DNA from: Acidobacteriaceae bacterium
Lineage (GTDB): Bacteria > Acidobacteriota > Terriglobia > Terriglobales > Acidobacteriaceae
Length of the DNA: 5,111 nucleotides
Direction: 5' to 3'
NCBI GenBank assembly: GCA_003156235.1
Contig: PMGP01000336.1
Span: 9,233 to 14,343, forward strand
A model generated the notes under the pieces. It was not told the origin of the DNA and did not search any database. It was given only the letters and a program-made list of their open reading frames with translations. The position numbers and the translations under genes are program-made. Within the stretch, counting starts at the first letter, position 1. Each line of letters opens with the position of its first letter. Positions 1 to 4,805 of the stretch are shown here, one piece after another.

Positions 1-541
1 CGCGGCCCTGGATGGCGTAGGCTCCGGCTTTGTCCATGGGTTCGCCAGTGGCGACGTAGTCGGCGATGTCATTGTCTGAGAGGAAGATGAAGGTGACGGC
101 GGTGGTTTCGGCGGCGACTTGGGTGGAGGTTGCGGTGATGAGGGCGATGCCGGTGATCACCTGATGGGTTCGGCCGGAGAGGAGGCGGAGCATTCGGGCG
201 GCGTCGGCGGGGTCGGAAGGCTTGCCGAGGGTTTGGTTGTCGAGGGTTACGGTGGTGTCGGCGGCCAGGACGGTGAGGGTTTCAGAAAGGACTCCCTCAG
301 GGGCTAAAGCCCCGGCTTTTTTTGAATCGCTTTCGGCACGGCTAAAGTCGTGCCCTTTCAAAGCCAGTTCGTGGAAGACGGCTTCAGCTTTTTCGCGGGC
401 GAGGCGGGTGACGTAGGCTGTGGGGTCTTCGTTGGGAAGCGGGTCCTCGGGGATGTCGGCGGGATGGACCTCGAAGGAGTAGCCGGCCTGTGTGAGGAGT
501 TCGCGGCGGCGAGGGGAGGCGGAGGCGAGGACGAGGTTCAT
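1..541 (-). CDS. maf: Maf family nucleoside triphosphate pyrophosphatase (dTTP/UTP type), C-terminus beyond window, with an in-frame repeat insertion
   Basis: Translating the minus strand from the ATG at 541 gives 180 residues, still open at the window edge. Residues 3-16 read LVLASASPRRRELL, the N-terminal phosphate-binding signature of Maf. ADTTV follows at 94-98, with the Asp95 that corresponds to the catalytic Asp of the family, then GKP at 106-108, ML(R)LLSGRTHQVITG at 117-131 and GEPMDKAGAYAIQG at 166-179. That last motif is typical of the YhdE/Maf subgroup, which hydrolyses dTTP and UTP (and modified pyrimidine nucleotides) to the monophosphate and PPi in the cytoplasm; the YceF subgroup differs there. 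From memory of B. subtilis Maf, about 11 residues separate the KAxAV motif from ADT; here there are 38. The extra ~27 residues (about 57-86) are encoded by a palindromic repeat. No good Shine-Dalgarno is visible; a GATAAT at 548-553 would allow a nearly leaderless transcript. The gene follows the tannase by 42 bases and may also be read from it. The family call is firm; activity of this version is unproven. Confidence 0.95.
   Translation of the reverse strand, partial: MNLVLASASPRRRELLTQAGYSFEVHPADIPEDPLPNEDPTAYVTRLAREKAEAVFHELALKGHDFSRAESDSKKAGALAPEGVLSETLTVLAADTTVTLDNQTLGKPSDPADAARMLRLLSGRTHQVITGIALITATSTQVAAETTAVTFIFLSDNDIADYVATGEPMDKAGAYAIQGR
275..372. repeat. Palindromic repeat copy inside maf (repeat A, short form)
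   Basis: On the plus strand CCCTCAGGGGCTAAAGCCC (294-312) is identical to 3559-3577. CGGCACGGCT (334-343) matches 3599-3608 at exactly the same distance from the first block, and CGTGCCCTTTCAAA (349-362) matches 3658-3671. The second and third blocks form a hairpin (335-354: GGCACGGCT against AGTCGTGCC). The flanks also weakly recall the terminal inverted repeats of the long copy: GAGGGTTTCA at 275-284 on the left, and a degenerate GAAGCCGTCTTCCACGAAC (minus strand, ending near 383) on the right. The copy lacks the ~45-base nested hairpin present in the intergenic copy. The outer limits are approximate because the ends have diverged. Confidence 0.85.
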
Positions 542-583
542 GATTCGATTATCGCGGAGAGGGGCAGGTTAAGCCGCGCACAG

Positions 584-2152
584 TCAGGGAGCGAGCGGTC
601 CCTCACAGGTGAAGTTGGCGGCGTCTTCGGAGTTCCCGTGGCCGGTGTATTGAGCGTGCTTCGGGTAGGCGCAGAGGGGGCGGCTGCGGCCGGGAAAGGC
701 TCTGCCAGTGGCGAGGATCGAATCGGGCGCGATGCCCTTCTCGACCCAGTTGACGAGGGGACCGAGCATGTCGAACTGGTCGAGGGCCTGACCGCCACCG
801 CAGTGACCCATGCCGGGGACGAGGTAGATTCGGCTCCATTCGGCGACTTTGTCTGCGCCGCCGTTGGTGGCGGCGAGGGACTTGTAGTAGCCGAGGGTAT
901 CGAGCGCGGAGAACCAGGCGTCGCTGTCGCCATGGAAGAACAGGAGCTTGCCGCCGTTGCCGGAAAAGGTGGAGAGGTTGGTGGAGGCCGGCTCGACGAG
1001 GGGATCGGAGACGTTGAGGGCGAGCTGGTCGACATCGATTTCAGTTGCTGTGGTATAGGGGCCGAAGAGACCGCGCGGGCCGAGGGCGAGGAGGCCGTTG
1101 ATACCCTGCGTGTAGGCGATACCGGTGTCGTAGAGGAATCCTGGGTAGACTTGCGTGCCGTAGGAGTTTCTGGGGCCGGCAAAGGCTTTCTTGATGGCGG
1201 CGATCTTTTCGGGGGCAATGCAGGCGTCAGTCTGGCCGGGCTTGCAGGCGAGCACGGCTGGATCGAAGTCGCAGCCGAGGGGATCAAAGATGAGGCCATC
1301 GGCGATACCGTCGCGGGCGTCGCAACGGTTCATGAGGGTGTCCATGAAGAGTTTGCGGTCGGCGGCGGAGAAGGCTTCCTCGATTCGCGGCTTGCCGTTA
1401 GCGTCCTTGGGCGCAACCTGGTTATAAGCGACGGGAATCCACTGGCCGATGGCGAGGTTGGAGAGGCCGGTGCGCATGGCGGGGTCGCCGGAGACGATGC
1501 CGTTGAATGCGGTGGGAAAGCGTTGCGAGAGGATCATGCCTTCGCGTCCGCCGGTGGAGCAGCCGACGAAGTAGGAATAGGCGCTGGAGCGAGCGTAGTA
1601 GTGGGCGATGATCTGGCGGGCGACGGCGGCAACCTGGACATTGGCCTCGAAGGCGAAGTCGAGATAGGCCTGCTGATCGCGCATGAAGTTGAAGTCGAAG
1701 CCGCCGGTTGCGGATTTGTGGCCGGTGTCCGTGCTGGCGACGGCGAAGCCGCGGACGAGGGCGGGCTTGTCGCCGGTGAAGGATGCGCCGGCGGGGTAGC
1801 CGACGACTCCGTTGCTACCGCCGCCGCCCTGCATCACGAAATCATCGTTCCAGGCGTCCTTCTCGGGCAGGGCCACGGCAAAGGAGATGCCGAACTCCTC
1901 GCCGCCGAGCCCTTTCCGGCGGTTGATGATGCCGTCAACGCGGCAATGGGCGGGATAGGGGCCTTTGTAGGCGACATAGGGCAGGAGGATGGGGGCGCCA
2001 GCGGACACGGGAGCGGCCTTGGTAATTTCGACGCCGTCGATTTTGAGGCTGGAGAGGCCGGCGCAGGAAGGAGTTGAGGGGGACTGAGCGGCGGCTGCAA
2101 GCGAAAGCAGCGGAATAAGACAGAAAAGGGCGAAGGGCCGGTGAGCAGCCAT
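584..2152 (-). CDS. Secreted tannase/feruloyl esterase family hydrolase
   Basis: The 522-residue product belongs to the tannase/feruloyl esterase family, serine esterases that hydrolyse ester bonds in gallotannins, feruloylated plant cell-wall material or related aromatic esters outside the cytoplasm. Numbering is from the ATG at 2152. A signal peptide covers residues 1 to about 22 (short basic start, then FALFCLIPLLSLAAAA before QSPS). The nucleophile motif is GCSTGGREG with Cys198-Ser199, the catalytic Asp is probably Asp411 in HGDSD, and His450-Cys451 lie in PGMGHCGGG. Together these form the family's CS-D-HC arrangement, in which the two cysteines make a disulfide beside the active site. 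CDARDGIADGLIFDP at about 277-291 fits the lid-domain calcium site. Length is normal for the family. An upstream in-frame ATG at 2221 would bury the signal peptide behind 23 extra residues resembling a maf fragment, so 2152 is preferred, although neither start has a clear ribosome binding site. The substrate cannot be read from sequence. Confidence 0.93.
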   Translation of the reverse strand: MAAHRPFALFCLIPLLSLAAAAQSPSTPSCAGLSSLKIDGVEITKAAPVSAGAPILLPYVAYKGPYPAHCRVDGIINRRKGLGGEEFGISFAVALPEKDAWNDDFVMQGGGGSNGVVGYPAGASFTGDKPALVRGFAVASTDTGHKSATGGFDFNFMRDQQAYLDFAFEANVQVAAVARQIIAHYYARSSAYSYFVGCSTGGREGMILSQRFPTAFNGIVSGDPAMRTGLSNLAIGQWIPVAYNQVAPKDANGKPRIEEAFSAADRKLFMDTLMNRCDARDGIADGLIFDPLGCDFDPAVLACKPGQTDACIAPEKIAAIKKAFAGPRNSYGTQVYPGFLYDTGIAYTQGINGLLALGPRGLFGPYTTATEIDVDQLALNVSDPLVEPASTNLSTFSGNGGKLLFFHGDSDAWFSALDTLGYYKSLAATNGGADKVAEWSRIYLVPGMGHCGGGQALDQFDMLGPLVNWVEKGIAPDSILATGRAFPGRSRPLCAYPKHAQYTGHGNSEDAANFTCEGPLAP

Positions 2153-2192
2153 GCAACCATGATAGCGCCGTTGGGATGGGGTAGGCCGGGGA

Positions 2193-2240
2193 GAGGAGTT
2201 TGCGGAGGCGAGGACGAGCATAGGGAAATTATTGCAGAGG
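2193..2240 (-). pseudogene. Probable decayed copy of the maf 5' end and upstream region
   Basis: The plus strand at 2202-2218 (GCGGAGGCGAGGACGAG) is identical over 17 bases to 519-535 near the maf start. The match continues on both sides: GAGGAGTT at 2193-2200 equals 494-501 once a 16-base gap is allowed, an ATG follows at 2221 (maf ATG at 541, three bases longer spacing), and upstream ATTATTGCAGAG (2229-2240) matches ATTATCGCGGAG (548-559) at 10 of 12 positions. Read on the minus strand the fragment gives MLVLASA, like MNLVLASAS of Maf, and then goes out of the Maf frame because of the 16-base gap. It reads straight into the tannase frame, so the piece may be noncoding leader or a non-native N-terminal extension. 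The GA-rich composition weakens the case somewhat. Confidence 0.55.
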
Positions 2241-2255
2241 CAGCGGAGTTAGCAA
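2228..2255 (-). promoter_or_regulatory. Candidate sigma-70 promoter for the tannase gene
   Basis: On the minus strand TTGCTA (2250-2255) and AATAAT (2228-2233) are separated by 16 bases, and the -10 is preceded by TG one base upstream, an extended -10. Transcription would start near 2221, giving a leader of about 70 bases before the preferred ATG at 2152, or a leaderless mRNA if the ATG at 2221 is used. The -35 hexamer lies inside the last unit of the GTTAGC repeat array. This is read by eye only. Confidence 0.4.
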
Positions 2256-2320
2256 GTTAGCCCGCTTCGCGAGTTAGCAGGTTAGCGAGTTAGCCCCGCT
2301 TCGCGGGTTAGCAAGTTAGC
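2248..2320. repeat. GTTAGC octamer array with interspersed GC hairpins
   Basis: GTTAGC occurs seven times on the plus strand, at 2248, 2256, 2273, 2281, 2289, 2307 and 2315. Neighbours are 8 bases apart, except at two points where a CCGCTTCGCG-type hairpin is inserted and the step becomes 17 or 18. A larger unit of 25-26 bases (GTTAGC, two bases, GTTAGC, then the hairpin) therefore appears twice, plus a half unit. The clearer hairpin is CCCGC-TTC-GCGGG at 2295-2307. The array lies between the asparaginase stop and the tannase promoter. It is too short and irregular in spacing to be a CRISPR array. Confidence 0.85.
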
Positions 2321-2324
2321 AAAT

Positions 2325-2364
2325 CCCACCCTAGCGACAAAAACAAAAGTGTCGCGAGGGTGGG
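2325..2364. repeat. Long hairpin repeat (15-bp stem), possible weak terminator of the asparaginase gene
   Basis: CCCACCCTAGCGACA (2325-2339) pairs with TGTCGCGAGGGTGGG (2350-2364) with a single mismatch, around a 10-base A-rich loop. It starts 20 bases past the asparaginase stop on the minus strand. There it is followed by ATTTGC rather than a run of T, so it is a poor intrinsic terminator but could block 3' exonuclease. The sequence, with its GGGTGGGGCACCC end, resembles dispersed repeats I recall from Acidobacteriota genomes; that memory has not been checked. Confidence 0.7.
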
Positions 2365-2383
2365 GCACCCAATTTGTGGAGGG

Positions 2384-3394
2384 TTATACGGTGAGGCCGG
2401 TTTGGAGGGTGGTGGGAGTGGCGAGGCCCCAGGCCATGGCGGGGGTGTTGTGGGCGAGTCCGAAGCGGCCGTCGGGGCCTAACAAGATGATGCCGCCGTG
2501 GCCGCCGAGACGATTAAAGAGGTAGGCGATGGCTTCGTGGGCGGCTGTTTCGGGGGCTGTGCCCGCGGCGACGCGGTCGGTGGCCCACTTGCCGAGAACC
2601 AGCTTCATGATGGGTTCGCCCCAGCCGGTGAGGGAGACGGCGGCGGAGAGATTGTCAGCGTAGCAGCCGCAACCAATGAGAGAGGAGTCGCCGACGCGGC
2701 CGGGAGTTTTGTTGAGGGTGCCACCGGTGGAGGTGGCGGCGGCGAGATTGCCTTGGGAGTCGAGGGCGACGGCGCCGACGGTGTCGTGGCTGTTCAGATG
2801 AGGCAGGAAGGCTGTTTCAGGACTTTTGTCGTCGTGGAGAACGGGGAGCGGTAAGGATTCGGGGCCGGAGAATGTGTCGTCACTGAGGCCGGCGGACTCA
2901 CGGAGCTTGGCATGGGCGAGGCGCTCGCGTTCGCGGTCGAGAACCAGTTCGGCGTTGTCGATGAGGGTCATGCCGTGGGCTTGGGCGAAGTTCTCCGCGC
3001 CGTCGCCTACGAAATAGACGTGAGGACTTTTTTCCAGGACCAGACGGGCGGCCTGAATGGGGTTGCGGAGTCGCTCGACGCAGGCCACGCCGCCAGCCTT
3101 CATGCGCCCGCCGTCCATGAGGAGGGCATCGAGCTGGACGCGGCCGTCGGAGGTGAGAAAGCTGCCGCGGCCGGCGTCGAAGGTGGGGTCGTCTTCAAGG
3201 ACGGTGACAGCGGCTTCGACGGCATCGAGGGCGGATGCGCCGCGGGAAAGGATTGCGTAGCCGGTTTCAAGGGCTTTGCGGACTCCGGCCAGGTGGGCGG
3301 CCGCGGCGTCGGCGGGGATGGCCCATGCGCCACCGTGAACGAGGAGAGTGGGGGAGTGCGCGGCTGCGGAGTTCACTTGGCTATCGTAGAACAT
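2384..3394 (-). CDS. iaaA: Isoaspartyl peptidase / plant-type L-asparaginase (Ntn-hydrolase, family T2)
   Basis: The 336-residue product (numbered from the ATG at 3394) is a threonine N-terminal nucleophile hydrolase of the plant-type asparaginase family. These proenzymes cleave themselves in front of a Thr and then hydrolyse isoaspartyl (beta-Asp) dipeptides and L-asparagine. Visible motifs in order are LLVHGGAW (17-24), DAVEAAVTVLEDDPTFDAGRG (about 57-77), the autocleavage site HDTVGAVALD with nucleophile Thr205, GNLAAATSTGG (215-225, Thr221 and Thr223), GRVGDSSLIGCGCYADN with substrate-binding Arg233 and Asp236, TGWGE (256-260), and GGHGGIILLGPDGRFG near the end. The residue before Thr205 is Asp, as in glycosylasparaginases, not the Gly of E. 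coli IaaA. No signal peptide is seen, so the protein is probably cytoplasmic. A TTG at 3442 is also in frame but would add an Arg-rich stretch unlike the family; 3394 is preferred, though no good ribosome binding site precedes it. The symbol is a family-level label. Confidence 0.94.
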   Translation of the reverse strand: MFYDSQVNSAAAHSPTLLVHGGAWAIPADAAAAHLAGVRKALETGYAILSRGASALDAVEAAVTVLEDDPTFDAGRGSFLTSDGRVQLDALLMDGGRMKAGGVACVERLRNPIQAARLVLEKSPHVYFVGDGAENFAQAHGMTLIDNAELVLDRERERLAHAKLRESAGLSDDTFSGPESLPLPVLHDDKSPETAFLPHLNSHDTVGAVALDSQGNLAAATSTGGTLNKTPGRVGDSSLIGCGCYADNLSAAVSLTGWGEPIMKLVLGKWATDRVAAGTAPETAAHEAIAYLFNRLGGHGGIILLGPDGRFGLAHNTPAMAWGLATPTTLQTGLTV

Positions 3395-3517
3395 TCGGCG
3401 GACAACCGGCAGGGAGCGCGCTCGCCTGGTTCGAGAACGCAAGAAACAGCTCGCCGCGCAGGTAAAAGGTCATTAGAAAGCTCTAGGTGAGGGTTTGTTG
3501 CGCCGATAGGTTCGTTA
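3395..3517. other. Upstream region of the asparaginase gene
   Basis: This is the asparaginase side of the divergent intergenic gap. On the minus strand TCTAAT (3472-3477) could be a -10 element with a leader of about 70 bases, but I see no matching -35 at the right distance, so the promoter is not established. No RNA gene or strong hairpin was found. The rest of the gap is taken up by the MITE-like element. Confidence 0.4.
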
Positions 3518-3692
3518 GAGGCTGTTTCATAACCGAATGCTGGCCGTCTTTGAGCTTTCCCTCAGGGGCTAAAGCCCGCGATTTTTATGCTCTGTCAGCG
3601 GCACGGCTCAAGTTCACCCCATCGACGAAGACCTGTCGATGGGGGCCCCGAAAAAGCCGTGCCCTTTCAAAACCAGGTTATGAAACAGCTTC
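3518..3692. mobile_element. MITE-like palindromic element with terminal inverted repeats (repeat A, long form)
   Basis: GAGGCTGTTTCATAACC (3518-3534) and its reverse complement at 3676-3692 match at 16 of 17 positions and bound a 175-base segment. Inside, CCCTCAGGGGCTAAAGCCC (3559-3577), CGGCACGGCT (3599-3608) and CGTGCCCTTTCAAA (3658-3671) repeat blocks found inside maf. GGCACGGCT (3600-3608) pairs perfectly with AGCCGTGCC (3655-3663). Nested within that is a perfect 10-bp stem CCCCATCGAC/GTCGATGGGG (3617-3626 with 3635-3644, 8-base loop), which the maf copy lacks. No transposase ORF is present and no clear target-site duplication is seen at the ends. This layout fits a non-autonomous element mobilised in trans, or a REP-type repeat that has acquired a second hairpin. 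Confidence 0.75.
3617..3644. repeat. Nested perfect hairpin within the MITE-like element
   Basis: CCCCATCGAC and GTCGATGGGG form an uninterrupted 10-bp stem around the loop GAAGACCT. It sits at the point where the short copy in maf has only two bases between its stem arms, which suggests one repeat inserted into another. Confidence 0.8.
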
Positions 3693-3693
3693 C

Positions 3694-3698
3694 AGGTG
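3694..3698 (+). promoter_or_regulatory. Ribosome binding site of the secreted proline-rich protein
   Basis: AGGTG lies six bases before the ATG at 3705 and supports that start over the in-frame GTG at 3696, which overlaps it. It begins two bases after the end of the MITE-like element, so most of the mRNA leader must be element DNA unless transcription starts at the very edge. Confidence 0.55.
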
Positions 3699-3704
3699 CA
3701 ACTC

Positions 3705-4805
3705 ATGATCAGACCCCTCGCACTCTCTCTTGCTGCCGGAATAGCTCTGCTGACCGCAACCCTATGCGGCGCGGCGGAGATTTTTCCGGTAGTCCACAAC
3801 GAGCCCATCACCGTTCGTATCCTTGGCGGGAAGGACGGCCAGCCGCTCGCTCATTTGCATCTGGTTCTGCTTGCCGGCTATGACCGGAGCGATTTGCACG
3901 GCCAACTCTATCGCGCGGAATTGCTCACCGACGCGCATGGTCAGGCGCATCTGCCCAAGCAGTTGGCAAATCTTCCCTGGCTGCAGGTCTGGGTCGCCAA
4001 AAAGCCGCTCTGCCAGGTCAAGCCGCGTGGGGACAGCTTCAGCGTGGAGCTGATTCGCCGCGATGGGGTGAGCGCGCCGAATCTCTGCGGAACGGCCACG
4101 GTCGAGGACGCGCCCGGCGTCTTCACGGTTTTTGTGAAGAGCAAGGAGAGGAACGCACCGGCGGAAACGCTCGTGACAAGAGCGGAGGCTCCAGTGGCGG
4201 TTGCAATAGCTCAGCCAGCGGTTGTGGCTCCAGCGCGGAAGCCAGACGAGGCGGAGACTCATCTGCCCGCCGCGCAGATTCCAGCATTTGCGGTTGCGGC
4301 TGCATTGCCGGTTGCGCCAGCGCCAGTTCCGGCGGAAAAGGTGCTCAAGTCCGCAGAACCAGCGCGGCCTGTAGTTGCTGCTCCGGCGGCAGTTCCCACT
4401 CTCGTTCAAGCGGCAGCTCCCGCTCCTACTCCGGCGGTTGTTCCCACTCTCGTTCAAGCGGCAGCTCCCGCTCCTACTCCGGCGGTTGTTGCGGCAAAAG
4501 ATTCACACAGCGGCAAAGCAAGAGTTGCGGCGTACCGCAGGGCCAGGCGGGTTGCCATGAGGCCGGCATCGCATAGAGCAACACCTGTCTCACACAGCGC
4601 AAGGCCGGTTTCGCACGGTGCCAGGCCTGTGTTGACCTCGTGCGAGGTGCGGAAACCACGTGCAAAGGCAGCGCCAGCGGCCTTCTCCGCGAGAAGCGAG
4701 GACAAGCCGGCAACGGCGATCAACGCAATCCTCAAATCCAAGCCGGCGGCTGGGAGCAGGCTGGAGGCCGCAATTCCTGGCAAGCCAAAAGCTCAGCTCA
4801 AGTAG
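3705..4805 (+). CDS. Secreted Pro/Ala-rich protein with an N-terminal beta-type domain and a basic tail, function unknown
   Basis: The 366-residue product starts with a signal peptide (MIRPLALSLAAGIALLTATLCGAA, cleavage probably near residue 24). Residues about 28-146 form a compact domain: EPITVRIL, GKDGQPLAHLHLVLLAGY, LLTDAHGQAHLP, LQVWVAKKPLC, then NLCGTATVEDAPGVFTVFVK. Strand-like segments, the G(Q)PL...T-D-x-x-G-x-A-x-L pattern and two Cys (103, 128) that could pair suggest a carboxypeptidase-regulatory/transthyretin-like beta sandwich; this is inference. Residues 147-265 are a Pro/Ala/Val-rich linker containing two perfect 16-residue repeats, VPTLVQAAAPAPTPAV (230-245, 246-261). Residues 266-366 are rich in Arg, Lys, Ala and Ser, with short repeats such as ARPVSHGARPV at 299-309, and are strongly basic. 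Cys21 does not sit in a proper lipobox, so export as a lipoprotein is unlikely. A periplasmic or cell-surface protein binding polyanions or the cell wall is possible. I do not recognise a named family. Confidence 0.85.
   Translation: MIRPLALSLAAGIALLTATLCGAAEIFPVVHNEPITVRILGGKDGQPLAHLHLVLLAGYDRSDLHGQLYRAELLTDAHGQAHLPKQLANLPWLQVWVAKKPLCQVKPRGDSFSVELIRRDGVSAPNLCGTATVEDAPGVFTVFVKSKERNAPAETLVTRAEAPVAVAIAQPAVVAPARKPDEAETHLPAAQIPAFAVAAALPVAPAPVPAEKVLKSAEPARPVVAAPAAVPTLVQAAAPAPTPAVVPTLVQAAAPAPTPAVVAAKDSHSGKARVAAYRRARRVAMRPASHRATPVSHSARPVSHGARPVLTSCEVRKPRAKAAPAAFSARSEDKPATAINAILKSKPAAGSRLEAAIPGKPKAQLK
4392..4487 (+). repeat. Two perfect tandem copies of a 48-base coding repeat
   Basis: Positions 4392-4439 and 4440-4487 are identical base for base, each coding VPTLVQAAAPAPTPAV. 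The similarity runs on for about nine bases before the first copy (CTCCGGCGG at 4381-4389). Identity at synonymous sites points to a recent duplication by slippage or unequal crossover within the linker. Confidence 0.95.

Noticed and set aside
350..2077. Long plus-strand open frame of 575 codons antisense to the tannase gene
   Set aside because: It is a Gly/Ala/Glu/Val-rich shadow created by the GC-rich codon pattern of the minus-strand gene, starts inside the maf repeat, and shows no family motif, whereas the opposite strand has a complete CS-D-HC esterase.
2153..2221. Start of the tannase gene at the upstream ATG at 2221
   Set aside because: It would add 23 residues resembling a maf fragment ahead of a normal signal peptide; the ATG at 2152 gives a standard exported protein.
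2248..2320. CRISPR array
   Set aside because: Units are only 8 bases apart, spacers are hairpins or dinucleotides, and no cas gene is present.
3395..3442. TTG start of the asparaginase at 3442
   Set aside because: The extra 16 residues are Arg-rich and unlike the family, which normally begins shortly before the HGGA motif. Not excluded outright, because neither start has a strong ribosome binding site.
3762..3770. Lipobox at Cys21 of the secreted protein
   Set aside because: The residues before Cys are A-T-L; Leu at -1 does not fit the Gly/Ala/Ser requirement of lipoprotein signal peptidase sites.
3487..3883. Small plus-strand open frames across the MITE-like element
   Set aside because: They run through inverted repeats and the start of a real gene in another frame, with no recognisable product.
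3762..4457. 231-codon minus-strand open frame opposite the secreted protein
   Set aside because: Arg/Trp/Ser-rich shadow without motifs; the plus strand has a signal peptide, a ribosome binding site and a coherent domain order.
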